Source: Cercis canadensis
Taxonomy: Eukaryota; Streptophyta; Magnoliopsida; Fabales; Fabaceae
Reading direction: 5' to 3'
Assembly: GCA_003255065.1 (NCBI GenBank)
Contig: QAOA01001366.1
Location: 263,281-327,280, forward strand
DNA: 64,000 nucleotides
The notes beneath the pieces were generated by a model. The model was not told where the DNA came from and searched no databases. It saw only the letters and a program-made list of their open reading frames with translations. Each line of letters opens with the position of its first letter. Within the stretch, counting starts at the first letter, position 1. The translations under genes and the position numbers were made by a program. Below, one piece after another: positions 10,401-23,884 of the stretch.

Positions 10401-13400
10401 ACCCCGCTCATCTAAACAGGTGTGTTCTTTTTTTTCTGGGCTTCACACTTCTCTTACACCCATGCAGTGGGCAGCATCTAAGTTTAACTGGACCCTATGA
10501 AACTTCAATCTGACAGCTTAAATTAAGTCACCTTCAACACCTTTTTTAAAAGCGTGAGAGTATCTATTTTTCTTGGGAACGATGGGAGATTCTGTTATTA
10601 AACTCATTAATTCTTTTGTTCAGGTCCCTCTCTTGTTAAGCATAGGAGAAGAGGATACAGCTTTGATGAAGGCAACTGAAAGTGGTGACACAGATCTTGT
10701 TTATCTTGTCCTCTTTCATATTTGGCAAAAGGTATTGCTCTAGAAAAATGAATTCGTACTAAGAGTTATCAAGTTTTTAAAATATATATGGAGAAATGCA
10801 AGTGTATCATACACACATTCTTCTGTTGTCACAGAGGCAGCCATTGGAGTTCTTTGGAACAATACAGGCCAGGCCACTGGCACGAGACTTATTTACAACT
10901 TATGCACGGTAAGTGACCTAGAGCAATACTGTGAAATACAATCTGAGGAAAACCTCAGTTAAATGATGATGAGATCAAAGAAAACTCTAATTAAATGAGG
11001 ATGCAATGATGTTGGCCAAAAAAATAAAATTAAAAATACATTATTTCAAGGATTCAATGTGTGTTGCTTGAGAATGTATATCATCTAGGTGATACTAATT
11101 ATAATTCAATTTCAGGTGTTATAAGCATGAATTTCTGAAGGACTTCTTCTTATCAACAGGACAACTTCAAGTATGTTTAAGTCCTTTACATTTTATGCCT
11201 AATTTTGAAATTTGAAACTGTATGGTTAAAGGAATCTCAGGTTATTGCCATATGTTGATTTGACTTAAGAGGGAGCCTTTTGATTGCAAAATACTGACCA
11301 GGTCTATCATTCATGCAATTTCTTGCACACTTTCTGTGTGTAACTTGTGCACATATCCTCTGTCGATCTGGAGTTCTATTGATTCTTTTACTTATTTCTT
11401 CTCTTTATAAAACTTATGGCTTTTTAGGTTTGAGTTTGAAGTTTTAAACCAACAAGACTCCTGTCTACAAGTGATTTTGCCATGCATTTTTAGTATTATT
11501 GACTAAGTTACTTAACTGGTAGAAAGTTTACAATCATGCTTGGTTTGCCAGTTGTATTTAACCTTTGCAACGGCAGCAAACCAGAATTTTCAATGCTCAA
11601 TATATGCTTGATTATAAGTTTGTGTTTGGAGGCAAGAAATTTATTTAAACGTCAATCCATGTAGGAGGTGGCTTTTCTTCTATGGAAAGAATCATGGGAA
11701 CTAGGGAAAAACCCCATGGCAAGCAAAGGATCTCCACTTCATGGTCCAAGGTTAAAACTTCTTGAGAAGGCCAAGGATCTCTTTGCAGATACAAAGGAAC
11801 ATGCCTTTGAATCAAAGGCTGCTGAAGAGCATGCAAGACTTTTAAGGTGTGATTATTAACTTTTGCTATATATCACTAGACTGTAAAACAGATATTCTCA
11901 GTCACTGCAATTTTGTACTAGGCTTCTATGTACAACATGTTATAGTGGTTTACATGAATTTTGTATATTTATGTTAAAATAATTTAGATTATTAGTTTTG
12001 GGGTAAGTCTCAGATTGACTCCATGTGATTTGTCCCAATTTCACTTTGTCGCTCTGTAGTTAAAATGCATCTGTCTGCCGCCCCCCTTAAGGTTAATTCT
12101 GCTACCACATAACACCTAACCTTTTTCCTATCCATTTTCTATCGGAGAATGTATGTTTCATGCTTGTGCAACCCAAAGAAAACCCGTTCCTACTTCCTAC
12201 TAATTTTTTCCTACATTATTGCAACTTTGAAGTTTTGAGAGCACCCAATGGCAATAGAGCCAGAAACATTTTAAGTGCCCCTCAATTTACACAAAAATCT
12301 ATGGCCCCATCCCATTGGGTGGTCTTGGAACTTGAGGTTGCAATAATTTGGGGAAAATCAAAGAGGAAAGGGTTTCTTTAGGTTGCAAACCAATAGCACA
12401 TTTTTTATTTTGTTGAAAAATGGACAGAAAATCCCAGGGATGTTATGTGGTAATGGAATTAACCTCATGGGCAGAGTAACACATTTTAAATTTATGACAC
12501 TTCTCACCCTGCAGAATACAGCATGACCTAGAAGTGACTACAAAGCAGGCCATTTTTGTTGATTCAAGTATAAGCGATACAATCCGCACATGTATTGTGT
12601 TGGGAAATCATCGAGCTGCAATGAAAGTGAAAACAGAATTTAAGGTAATCTTGTACGGAAAGGATTTTTTTTTTCTTGGCCTCTTGGCAGAAATCTTCTG
12701 GTGAGAAGAAAATCCAAAATTGGAGGCGATTGTCCTTATTTCACAAATCTTAATCTACTGCATCTTCCAGTTCTTGATGCTACATCAAACTTTTGTTGTA
12801 TTACTCCAGGTGTCTGAGAAGAGGTGGTATTGGCTTAAAGTATTTGCTTTGTCTACAATCAGGGACTGGGATGCCCTGGAAAAGTTTTCAAAGGAGAAGA
12901 AACCTCCCATTGGTATACTTTACAACTCCTAATTTAATATTTTTGCACTTGATAAAGAATTGTATTCATTGGTTATCATTTATCAATCTGAGATTGCATA
13001 TTACCTCAAAACAAGATTTTATTCATTTGAATGCAATTAATAAGTGGTGAAGGACTTTAATGAATTGCTGAGAGATAGATGACCATAATTAAGCTTTCTC
13101 TTCGAGACAGCCATCCTAGTGTTGTAGGAGATTGGGTCTTTTACCTGTGGGTATCTTAGATTTTGATCCTGTGATCTGGCTCATATTGTTATCATGAAAA
13201 TTCGTTCTCTAATTGGCAATTAAGAGGGTCATAGAAGCAATGCGAGAACTTCTTATGATAATTTACTTCAAGCTATTTTCTAGGATTCTAACAAAAGGAG
13301 TAAAATAATCTTATTAAAGACATTCCTGGTCTTACTATACACATGCACACATGCACGCATGTGACATTGCACATAGTTTGGCTTTCTTGCTATTGCGTGA

Positions 13401-14173
13401 CTCTAAAGTTCAACACCTGAGTGTTCTGGCATCTATAGGTTACAGGCCATTTGTGGAGGCATGCATTGAAGCAGATGAAAAGGGGGAAGCGTTGAAATAT
13501 ATCCCTAAACTTGCAGATCCTCGAGAAAGAGCAGAGGTATTTTAAGCTGTGTTTCATGTCTATCTTGAATATCACATGCAGTTCTTTATTAATACTTGCA
13601 TGTATCAACACCATATAATGCTCCGTGTTAAGTCTGGTAGGATAAAACATTGGAACGTTATGCTAACCAGTCTCAGAACAATCAGTTCCAAATTTCCTTC
13701 CTGCTTATTTTGTATTTTCTTTGACTAGCATGGTATACATCAAATCAGTTTCCCTTTTTCATTGATCGTATTTGCAAGAAATAGGTGCGTTTTATGTGCA
13801 GTAACATTGATAGAGAATGTAGCAAAAACACAGACTAATAACTGCTGTAAAATCAGATTAAGTTTGACGCTTTGATATGTAATTCAGTAATTGCTCTAGT
13901 CTTAAATATAGTTATTATTTGCTATTTGAGAAATGTGCTCGTATTGGTCATATTCATTGGTAAAGATACTACTGTCTTTCTCAAATTCTCACTTGTAATC
14001 TTGGACAGTCATATGCTCGAATTGGCATGGCTAAGGAAGCTGCTGATGCTGCTTCTCAGGCTAAAGACGGTGAACTACTTGGTCGATTGAAATTGACATT
14101 TTCACAGAATGCAGGAGCTTCATCAATATTTGATACTCTCCGAGATCGTTTGTCCTTCCAAGGTGCTTCATGA
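7490..14173 (+). CDS. VPS16: Vacuolar protein sorting 16 (HOPS/CORVET core subunit)
   Basis: The protein is the plant VPS16 homologue (VACUOLELESS1 in Arabidopsis), a shared core subunit of the HOPS and CORVET tethering complexes that drive membrane fusion at endosomes and the vacuole. I can splice 15 exons with GT-AG junctions: 7490-8275, 8809-9099, 9263-9402, 9544-9649, 9738-9830, 10127-10216, 10306-10419, 10624-10731, 10835-10908, 11116-11170, 11665-11846, 12515-12644, 12810-12912, 13439-13536, 14009-14173. They total 2535 bases, or 844 residues, the usual length. Residues 1 to about 400 are the Vps16 N-terminal propeller region (WQLLFNRYYRKPEIY, WRHPGGRLIGMAWTDDQTL). The C-terminal helical region includes LRISEYLGMN, LLLSIGEEDTAL, FLLWKESWELGKNPMASKGS and YARIGMAKEAAD. 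The start is the first ATG, followed by MANVSVSAEW as in other plants. All frames are open, so the gene looks functional. Exon 5 has a tandem CAGCAG acceptor (see findings). Confidence 0.95.
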
Positions 14174-15033
14174 TTTTCTTTTCCTAGGTTTTGTTTGAAC
14201 ATCATTCTTTGTGTATATTCTCTTTCAAGATGTATCCTATCTGAGAACAGTTAAAGCCAGTGGCAGAGCCACCTATATTTGAGTGCGGACATGTTAAGAA
14301 TTCTACTTAAATTTAGGCTTTGACATTGTTGCTGGAAGGTTCATGCTTTCACCACCCTTTGTCTTCTTTCGTCATCCAATGCAATGTATACCAAGTTTTG
14401 GCTGTGGAAGGTAGAGCCCTGGTTACTTTGGTGAAGAACAGGAAGTGAAGAGTATTTTTGTAATTTTCATCAAATTTTGGGGGCGTTTTGGTCATTTACT
14501 CTTAATGAATATTGTAAAAATATTTTTTTTAAAAAAAGTTTTACAGGTTAGACTTGTCAAAAGAAGGGAGCAAAAGAATACTAAAAGAAACAATTATCAC
14601 ACTCCTAGTAAGAGAAATAAAATTGTTAGCAAATATAAAACAACGAAGGCCTATATACTACAAAGTTTGTGATGGTTTTAAATTATAGATCTATTAAGAT
14701 TTTAATTTACAAACCACTAATAATACAATCATTATAGTGTATTAGTACACCAATTTACTTGCCAATGACCTTAAGATTACATGGCACTTCCTGCCCCTAT
14801 GAGTCTATGACATGGTTGGAACATAATACATCTCGTTGCATCAGCTACAATCCCAAAGATTTTTAGAACAATACTCACTGATAAAGGAGAAAATGAAACT
14901 ATTTTATTATTTTAACTTAAACATACAGAAATACCAACAGTAAGCAAGTAAACCGAGGCAGGTTGAATAGACAACAGTAAGTAGTGAAGCCCAAGTCAAA
15001 TTGTTGGAGGACACTCCCAATAAACAGCAGAAT
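14174..15033. other. Convergent 3' intergenic region
   Basis: VPS16 (plus) and the acyl-CoA hydrolase-like gene (minus) end tail to tail across about 860 bases. This must contain both 3' untranslated regions and polyadenylation sites. No further gene is recognisable. Confidence 0.6.
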
Positions 15034-18000
15034 CTAAACAGAGATTTCTTGTGCTTCTTCTGTCACTTTTTGAATTGCATAAACTGAGTTCTCAAACTTA
15101 CCATCCCACCTGCTTCAAATTAGAGAAATGTATTTGATCATAACGACAAATTTATTTTAAGAAAGTACATTTATTGAATCAAAACCTAAGCTGCAACAAA
15201 CCTGGATTCCTCCTTTTCTGGAATCTGTAGCTCCAAATCCTTTTCAAATGGCTTAAACACTAGGTCCAGCTTTGCATCATCTACTTTGTCAAGTGATGGA
15301 GGTTCCCACTGAAACCAGTTGATAATTTTGATATCAGACAGAAACAAGAACAAAAACAGTTATTTGCCATTAGTTGTCAGAATTTAACCTAAACTCCTTA
15401 GACATAACTAGTTTTCCTATTTGGCTTTGATGTATGTTGTTGATTTTTAGCCAGCCACAATAGTTTCCTCATCAAGTTCTACGGGTTATAAATGCATATC
15501 TTAGTTTTCCCAACTTAGGTATACATACACGGAGGGGAGAGAGAGGGTGAGAGAATACCTTTGGAGCATTATCCTTGTCAATGGCGAGAGCTCTAATACC
15601 CTTTTCATCAAAAGACAAGAAAAGTTTCCTTCAGATTTGGGTGAGGAAAACAATGTTTTCAACAAAATTGAGCACCCATATTAGGAAATTTTTTGCCAGG
15701 TATGTGACTACTACAATTACCTCATACATATCCCCAGATATTATAGTTCGTAGTATATTCATTGTTAACCGAAATTCCTTCTTCAGACATTCAGATAGTG
15801 TTTGGTTCCTTCCATCACGAACCTGGATATAACCAATAAAAGCAGTGGCAGTATAAGGTTTTATTGTATTAAAATTAATAAAAAGAAAATAGCACTAGCA
15901 GAATAAGGTTCAAGAACTACTTTCTAATTTATTTTGGAAAGCAGATTGAGTTTATCTCCTCCCTCCCTAATCCTCATGCATGTTGAAATTTATGAAGGAG
16001 TTATTCTCATGTCCAAATATTCACTGGACTAAGCATCTACCATCTATCATTAACAATATGAAACTTAACATTGCCAAAAACAGAACTCATTGTAGTCCAC
16101 CAATCTTAAAATCCAGTCTAAGATCTTACAAAATTCATATTCCAAAATCCTTACCGATCTTAATGCTATTTTCAATCCAGTAGGCGATGATCGTTTGGTT
16201 GCTTTTAGCGCTGGACCAATCCACCCATTTCCTTCCTTAGTTGCTTCAGCTTCCTTAAGAGCAAAGCACAGAATCACATATATATAATGAGTTGGAATGG
16301 AAATGAGCATGAAGTAACATGACGATTTTCCTGTGTCTGAGAACACAGGACGGAAGGAAAAAGTGGGGGAAGAAAACCTACTAATGATTTTACAATGTCT
16401 TCAACAGTATCCTTTGAGAAGTATTCATCAATTATTGACTGCCTGAAAAAATCTCCAAAGATTTTCTGTCATGAGTACAATGCATTCGCTTCTAATGGTG
16501 ACAGTCAAACTAGATAAAGCAATTACAAATCAGTAATAGAAACTATTACTTGTTTAAGATACTCTCTTCATCAAGCTTAACTTCTGAAGAAAATTCTTCA
16601 ATTACTGATTTCACAGCATTCTCATCACCAGAGTTTAAGCTAATCAGGCGCTTCTCCAGCTCATCAATTTTCTGATAAAAAAAAATATATATTTTCAAAC
16701 AAAGTATCATGTCAAGCAAAATATGCTGTCTTAAGTTCCTTTTCCCTTATTTTTACTGCAAGATTTAGAAACCAAAATTAATTTGAACTTCTAATATTTT
16801 GCACTCAAGACCGAAAGAAAAATAAATAAATAAATGAACTTCCACAACCTTGATCTGAGAATCAAAAGATTTTATTTAGGAGCAAATCTGATGATAGGTT
16901 GTCTACTAAGCCTTTTGGTTTATTTTATTTTATAACTCTATCGTGGTAACACTACACCTTCATTCAGATCAAGACTTCCTTACATTATTTCTCGTTTCCC
17001 TACCTATGCGAAAACATATTTCCCTTCTTAACTCATGTTTTTCCTTAAATGCAGCTCCTTAGATATATGACACTAGATAGATCACTAAACCAGTCTTAGG
17101 CCACAAGATTATTCATTGACGATATCATGATTCCATTGATATAGCTTAATTACAAATAGTTTGAAACAAGATTTAGGACATATGCCATGACTGTTGTACA
17201 TCAACTAGCATGGACCTCATGTCCCACCAACATTCAATTATAAACATTAGCATGAGTGAGCAGTAAACTAACCTCAGAAGGTACAAAATGTGTTGCCAGT
17301 CCAACTGCAACTAGCTCCTTCCCATTCAACCTCCCCCCAGTCAGTGCCAAGTATTCCCCTACATATTTACATGCAAGGTTTCATCTTCAGAAATTTCATT
17401 CCTTTTTCTAGTAACATGTTAAATAAACATTAGATACCAATTCATGGAAGATCAATTAGCTCGTGAGATAAAAGCATAATGGAAGCAATTCAAAACTGCA
17501 TAAAGAAGGAAATTATTTGCCTTTTAGTGCTTACCCAATCGTCCAGGAAGACGAGAATGAATGTAAGAAAAGCCACAATCAGTATGAAATCCAAAACTTG
17601 CTTCAGGAGTAGAGAAAACCTATTCAAAGCATTTGTTTTGGCACACCACAAAGTTTAGCTTGACAATGTATGATTGATAATTAAACCATAAAACAAGCTA
17701 AGCTAGAAATGGACTTTTAAAAATAATATCTAACAAGGATTCAACACTCACAGTTTTTTCAGTAACAACTGAGAATTTAATTGGGGCCATCAAAGATGCA
17801 CCTCCACCCATTGAAATTCCATGAACAAGAGCAACCTGTTATAAAATAACAGCAAATTCTAGAAGACATAAGATTTTAAAATATTTTCAGAAGCATAGTT
17901 TCTTTTTATAGGTCTGAAAATAGAGTGCAATAAGGTTTCCAGACAGAACCTGGGTTTTCTTATAGGTCTGGATATGATAGCAAAGCCAGTAGAATCTGTA

Positions 18001-18712
18001 GACCACTTCAAGGCAGGAATTTCCCTCTGTCAAGAAGACACTCATTACTATTTTCAAGAGGTGAGGTAATTGCAAACATATTCTCAGATTTGTTTCTCTC
18101 CTAAATATCTTCTACTATTTCTACATCCCAAAAATGACAAATATATGTGCTTGTGTTCCACAGAGAAACCTCTAAATCCTTGCAGAGAATGATGTACTTA
18201 CTTGATTCCTTGCCATCATAGAAAACTCTCAAATCCCCACCAGCACAAAAAGCTCGACCAGCTCCCTGAAAATTATGACAAATTAATTTAGTGGTTGGTA
18301 TTAAGTAAAGCAACACATGCAAGAGGATGGCAAATTGTTTTATTTTGGTGATTATAATCTGTAAGTGAAAGAACCCATCAACAGTATAGTTAGTTAAAAT
18401 TTTCAGAACCTAACGGAAACAACCTTTATGATTACAAGATCTGCTTTGTCATCTTTCTCCCACTTTTCCAAATATTCTGCTAGCAGAGAAACCTGAAAGC
18501 ATTTTAAGGGAAAGCAAAAAGTTAGGAATAAATATGAGTAAAGAAATAATCTCACCAAGAAAAATTATCAGAGTCAAATTCATTGGACTAACCAGTTCAG
18601 GTGAAATGGCATTCAATTGCTTTGGCCGGTTCAAAGTAACCACCCTCACATGGTCTATCTCTTCTCCAAGAACAACCTTAAGATCAAAATCAACAAAACC
18701 CATTTGCAACAT
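15034..18712 (-). CDS. 3-hydroxyisobutyryl-CoA hydrolase-like protein (crotonase fold)
   Basis: Fourteen exons can be spliced on the minus strand (high to low): 18593-18712, 18424-18492, 18202-18265, 17950-18026, 17752-17835, 17535-17619, 17273-17358, 16550-16671, 16382-16442, 16155-16253, 15721-15822, 15559-15600, 15202-15308, 15034-15109. They total 1194 bases (397 residues), close to the family's usual size. The product belongs to the enoyl-CoA hydratase/HIBYL-CoA hydrolase family, which cleaves acyl-CoA thioesters, for example in valine breakdown. Visible motifs are VVTLNRPKQLNAIS, GAGRAFCAGGDLR, CLEVVYRFYWLCYHIQTYKK, the oxyanion-hole segment HGISMGGGASLMAP, TPEASFGFHTDCGFSYIHSR and RSSPTGLKIALRS. 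The overall order matches Arabidopsis At1g06550. The C-terminus (QEISV) has no peroxisomal SKL-type signal, unlike CHY1, so the location is open. A second in-frame ATG at 18701-18703 has a better context (CAAATGG) and may be the true start, giving 394 residues. Function within the family is inferred. Confidence 0.93.
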
Positions 18713-19401
18713 TCATTATAGATAACAATTAGGAATTCAAAAAGGATCAATCCAATCAGAAGATGAGGAAATGGCTCATAACAAAATCAAAATTAGTAAT
18801 TCGAGAAATCACAAAAGCCTTGCCTTTTCAGTTGCCATTGGAATCTTATATGATCAACTGGGAAACGAGCTTGGAGCCAAAAACTGCACAATTAAGCAAT
18901 TAATTGAGAGTAACAAATTTATGGCAATGATCACCGGAATCACATTGAAGAACCCAGAAAAGAAAAAGGAAAATGGGGTAAAACTAAAGGAAACAACTTG
19001 AATTGAACCTGTGTGAGGAAGAAGAGAAAATACCCAGGAAAAAATGTGGAAATGGGAATAAGGTAAAATGGTGGATGAAATAGTAGAGGGAGGCCTAGGT
19101 CTGTCTCAAAAGTAAGTAAGCAATAATCACATTTTCAACAAACGCTGAGAAGCGGGAAGACATGAGATAGTGACACCCTCCTACCACCGCTTTAAGTATG
19201 CAAATTGGGAGGTAGCTACGTGCGTTGAAGAGAGTGTTTAGTGAGCATTCACCAACTACCCTCCAACTGAAATTGTGACTCTTAACGACTTGAATTTCAA
19301 GGGACTCTTTTCAGCGTTGTCTTGGGGGCAACATTGTCTTCTTTCCTTGTCTTTTATCATTTTGGTTTCTTATGAAATTTTACGATTTTATTAAATTATA
19401 A
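18713..19401 (-). promoter_or_regulatory. 5' leader and promoter of the acyl-CoA hydrolase-like gene
   Basis: This holds the upstream region of the minus-strand gene, probably with a 5' untranslated segment. The open frame at 18771-19001 on the plus strand has no family resemblance and is likely chance. Confidence 0.4.
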
Positions 19402-19958
19402 AATTTAGGATTAATTATAATTTTAGTCTCCTATTTTAACAATTTAAACTTTTTGTCCTTTTTTTTTTAAAATGAACTATTAAATTCCTCTATATTTATA
19501 AAATGTACAATTTTAGTCTTTTTGTCTTTAAGTTAAAATTCTTAAGTTTATTTCAAGTTGTAAAGTTCTCTGATTCATAATCTCATCGTTCAGATTGAAG
19601 AGTTACGCATTGTGAACCTCATCACTCAATTTCAACTCAATCTAACGATAGGACTCAGTCCAAAATACAAAATCATAAATTTCCATCTAATAAAAAATAT
19701 GGACTCATTCACCGTTAGATTAAACTGAAATTTAGTAAAAAAGTTCACAAGACAAAGCTCTTTAATATGAACGGTGGGATTATGAATCAAAGAACTTTAC
19801 ACTTTGAAATAAACCTAAGAATTTTAACTTAAAGACAAAATAACTAAAATTGTACATTTTATGAATAGAGAGTGACTCAATAGTCCATTTTTAAAAAAAG
19901 GGACAAAAAATTTAAGTTATTAAAATAGGGGACTAAAATTTCAATTAAGCCTAAAATT
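19402..19958. repeat. Large palindromic (foldback/MITE-like) element, about 560 bp
   Basis: The left end TTAGGATTAATTATAATTTT and the right end AAAATTTCAATTAAGCCTAA are inverted partners. Pairing continues inward for more than 200 bases: AAATGTACAATTTTAGTC with ACTAAAATTGTACATTTT, AAAGTTCTCTGATTCATAAT with ATTATGAATCAAAGAACTTT, and so on to a short centre near 19650-19700. There is no coding frame. The transcript of such an element would fold into a long hairpin. Confidence 0.85.
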
Positions 19959-20569
19959 TACTATAATTGCAAATAATGGTTAGCAAACAAGTTAAAGATA
20001 ATAATATTTTTATTATGTAATTCAAAACTTCAATCAGGGGATGTGATCAACTAAATCACATGAGCAAGTTGGGCCAGGGTACTGTGGATACTGGATATAT
20101 AGAACCGGGTCCTTCAAAACCCAACTGGGCCAGGCCCAGTGAATGGCCCATGGATGAGAAAAAAATTCATCAAAAGAATGTTTTTTAACTATTATCTACA
20201 ATTTGAGTCCAAAAAAAAACTATAAGGCAAAATTTCAAGCTAAAACCCTGAAATTTTTGGGTTAGGTGTGGATAGCTGGTTGGGCCTTGCGCCTAATGTC
20301 TAGTTATATAATAATGTAATTATATATGATGGTCAACAAGGACTAAATGTAACCCTAAAGATTTGGCCGATGGTAAAAATGTAATATATTTATTTAAGCT
20401 AGTCAAAGTAAAATTAAAAGTTAATGCGAGAGTTATACCCTTAAGAAATAACTTGAAGATTGACTTAATCTTGGTGCACAAAAACTGACCTGAAATTTTT
20501 TACCATTATAATAATAAAAAATGTCAATTTATCGCTGCACAATAAAACCAACATTACATGCTAATGAGA

Positions 20570-20655
20570 CTTAGCTCAATTGGTAGCCAAACTCTAGATC
20601 AATTCTAGGTGAGAGCTACTTTTTCTCCAAGTAATCAAAAGAAAAAAAAAAAAAG
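20570..20655 (+). repeat. SINE-like tRNA-derived fragment with A tail
   Basis: CTTAGCTCAATTGGTAGCC resembles the RNA polymerase III box A of a tRNA (TAGCTCAGTTGGTAGAGC). About 70 bases later the segment ends in a run of 13 A. A clear box B is not visible. It is too degenerate to be a tRNA gene. Confidence 0.4.
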
Positions 20656-20936
20656 TCTAATGAGTATTTATTATTTATTTCAATTTTCTCAAGTTTTCGT
20701 GGATGTGCCAATAGAAATCCCCCTTCACTAGTTTATTTGTTTGAATGAGGTAATAGAAGGAAATAAAAAAAAAAAAAATAGTGATTGTTTTTGTATCCGT
20801 GAAAGTGTGATGAACTAAAATTTTGGATTTTGTAAGTGTTTTCGGTTTAGTCTGAAAGCCGTTTCAGTTTCTTTGGTCAATTGCTCTTAACCCTTGAGTC
20901 ACCCTTTTCTATTTTTGCATCTCTATCTATCCAATG

Positions 20937-20939
<3 letters not shown>

Positions 20940-20994
<55 letters not shown>
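20940..20994. repeat. Compound (CT)n(TA)n microsatellite
   Basis: About 17 CT units are followed by about 10 TA units. Confidence 0.95.
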
Positions 20995-20995
<1 letters not shown>

Positions 20996-22273
20996 AACAT
21001 GGTCATGTTTAATTAAAACTAATTTGTCAAAATTAACATTTTCTTTCATTTTGTTTGTTTTACATAAACTTGTAGCCACATGGATATTTTAGACATTTTG
21101 TATAATATGAAAACAATTAAATTTAATTTTTTTTTCATATTTAAAATCAATAATTTTTTTATAATAATAATTCTCTCAATTTAATTTTACCATTATATTT
21201 TTTTTGTAAAAAAATCAATTCTTAAAAATTCATATCCAAAATTTGACACTCTTCCTTTGCATTCCATGTCCGCTGCCACACACTACCACCAACGTAAGCA
21301 AAGTGCTGCAAACAACGCGAAGCTTTGAGTTTGACCCACCAATGTAGTCGCACTTTCTAGCATAAGCAAATCATTTCTTCTTTTTCTTTTTTTCTAAAAT
21401 AATTCACCTTCTAGTTTACTTATTTTATTTTATTAACTTGACCACATCGCATCCTAAGGGGTTAGGTAGATGTATTACTACCGACAAGAGCTTTCTTCAC
21501 TTGGTAATAAGTTGAGTCTTTGACTGTAATCAAGGATTTGAAGTCTAATAATATTTTAAGTTGAATCTTAGACGTGCGTCTTTACTGTAATCAAAGGTTT
21601 AAAGTCTAATAAAAATATTATTAGAAGAGAAAAAATTTTAATTACTTTAATTCTTAATGAGATTAGTCTCGCATTCAATTGAATAAAGTGTAAATATTTA
21701 TGGTATTAAAAAAAAAAGGTGTATTACTATTTCATCATGTATTGTCAATAATTATGGACTTATTTTATAAAAGTAATGTCCAAAATTGTTTAGAAAGAAA
21801 TGGAGTGAGAATTACGCAATTTAAATGATAATCACATTGGAAGATATGATTTACTTATTTTAGAAAATCTGAATATTATGCAATTAAGTTTTGAACTTGT
21901 GACTGTGATAAGGGTTTGACTAATACTATGCAAATAAATAAATCTATGAAATCTTTTAATGATTTGACTCGTACTGGTTTAAATTTTACTCATTATCAAT
22001 ATAAAATTTTATATACTATCATTAAATAAAAAAGTGTCACATCACTAAATTAATTAAAAAAATTTATTAATAAAAATATATGGCAACACATTGTTCACTA
22101 ATTGTGTAAAATTCTTTTAGTACCGTCGATGAATATTTTAGCTAGGACTTCAGATTTGAATACCAAATCTATAAGTAAGAAGGATGACCTTGGACTACTC
22201 GAAAAATCAAGGTATTAGAACATATTGTTAAATAGAAAACCAACATGCTTGAAATCTAGGACAATTCTAATTT

Positions 22274-22334
22274 GAACAATAGAACATGGGAAAGAGAGAA
22301 TAGNGAACAATAGAACATGTGATAGAGAGAATAG
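22274..22334. repeat. 30-bp duplication around a single N (22304)
   Basis: GAACAATAGAACATG followed by AGAGAGAATAG occurs on both sides of one N with two mismatches. This is probably an unmerged contig overlap. Confidence 0.75.
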
Positions 22335-22576
22335 TATGCAGCATGCAGATGGAGACATGGTTCATTTTTTTTGGGGTGGGAAGGACAATAGTTCCAAAAA
22401 AATTTCTTTCTTTTATGTGATATATGGTTCAAAAGTTGAACTAACATTCAATTACCTATCGAGACCTCTGATTGACCAACCATTTGGAAGTTCTTTGGCA
22501 AGGGGTAAACGACATATACTAAAAGTCCAAGATTGATTATTCATCTTAAAATTATCCTTTTACCGACAAAACAATT

Positions 22577-22669
22577 AAATCTACAATAAATATATATAAC
22601 TATAACTAAATAATATGCACTCNAAATCTACAATAAATATATATAACTATAACTAAATAATATGTACTC
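22577..22669. repeat. 46-bp duplication around a single N (22623)
   Basis: AAATCTACAATAAATATATA and the following bases recur immediately after the N with one mismatch. Confidence 0.8.
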
Positions 22670-23445
22670 GAGTAATACTGATATTGTCTTTAAGATTTGT
22701 GGTTTCGTCGTCAAATTTGACATAACCAAATTAATATTAACATATATATTTCTTGCACTGAGAATAATAATAATAATAATAATAAAATAAATAGATCATT
22801 AATGAGAGACAAACTTCATATTTTATGTGTTGGTGTGCCACCAAATGATGTGCTTGCAGCAAGATTAAAAAGAACATTACATGAAAAGTTTTTCCTCTTT
22901 TTTCATTAAGAATCATTAGAAACCAAGGTTTTTTTGCTAAGAAAAACAGAAGGCAGATCAACAGATAGAGCAAGATTGTATTTGAATAATGCAACTTGTA
23001 CTCTTTCAATGAATGTATTGTTGTATTAGGTTCACGTCAGAATAGCAAAGATAATTGAAAAAGATATGATTACCTAACAGTAGAGTTGACCTATTCTTCG
23101 TTTGTATACAGTTCATTTCTTTTCTCTTTTTTCGGTGCAGACATACCTAACAAACAGCTGAGCCATTCGATGATATATTGATGCGACATGAAGGAAACAA
23201 CCATATGCTATTTGACCATTTATTCAATAATTAAACAAAAAAAAAGGCTTTAATGCATAAATCTTAATATATAATTAACAAAGAGACATTTTCTTGTAAA
23301 TATAACTATTCGTACATTGTATATTCATTACCTATTTTTTCATGTTTTTTTTTTTTTATTCTTTACGGATCAACTCTCTCTATTTTTAATATCTTCCGGT
23401 GTATTGCACGAGGCAGTTAAAATTAAAATGGGATACCAAAGTAGA

Positions 23446-23884
23446 ATAGAACACATTTTGCAGGAAATCACAACCTGTTAATGCCTCCTTGAGGACACAG
23501 CCTTACCAATTGGTGAAGCAAAGTTCCTTGTTAAATCAAATGCAGATCCATAATGAAGAACATTGTTTGAGACAACATCAATTTGAATTAGAAGAACAAA
23601 TTCAAATTAAAAGAAACAAAGAAGTCAAAATTGAAGAGGTTAAAATGTGTACAAATTACAAAACNATAGAACACATTCTGCAGGAAATCACAACCTGTTA
23701 ATGTCTCCTTGAGGACACAGCCTTACCAATTGGTGAAGCAAAGTTCCTTGTTAAATCAAATGCAGATCCATAATGAAGAACATTGTTTGAGACAACATCA
23801 ATTTGAATTAGAAGAACAAATTCAAATTAAAAGAAACAAAGAAGTCAAAATTGAAGAGGTTAAAATGTGTACAAATTACAAAAC
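23446..23884. repeat. 219-bp duplication around a single N (23665)
   Basis: Copies at 23446-23664 and 23666-23884 differ at only a couple of positions (CATTTTGCAGG/CATTCTGCAGG, AATGCCTCC/AATGTCTCC). Each contains an open frame rich in Gln and Glu (MQIHNEEHCLRQHQFELEEQ) which I do not recognise. An assembly artefact joining two haplotypes is likely. Confidence 0.8.

Larger units (their letters stand above)
19960..22260. other. AT-rich intergenic DNA
   Basis: No gene is recognisable. It contains GGCCCA-type motifs near 20090-20150, an SINE-like segment at 20570-20655 and a CT/TA microsatellite at 20940-20994. Confidence 0.5.

Noticed and set aside
20570-20655. tRNA gene
   Set aside because: Only the box A-like word is present; no cloverleaf, anticodon arm or T-arm can be folded, so it was called SINE-like instead.
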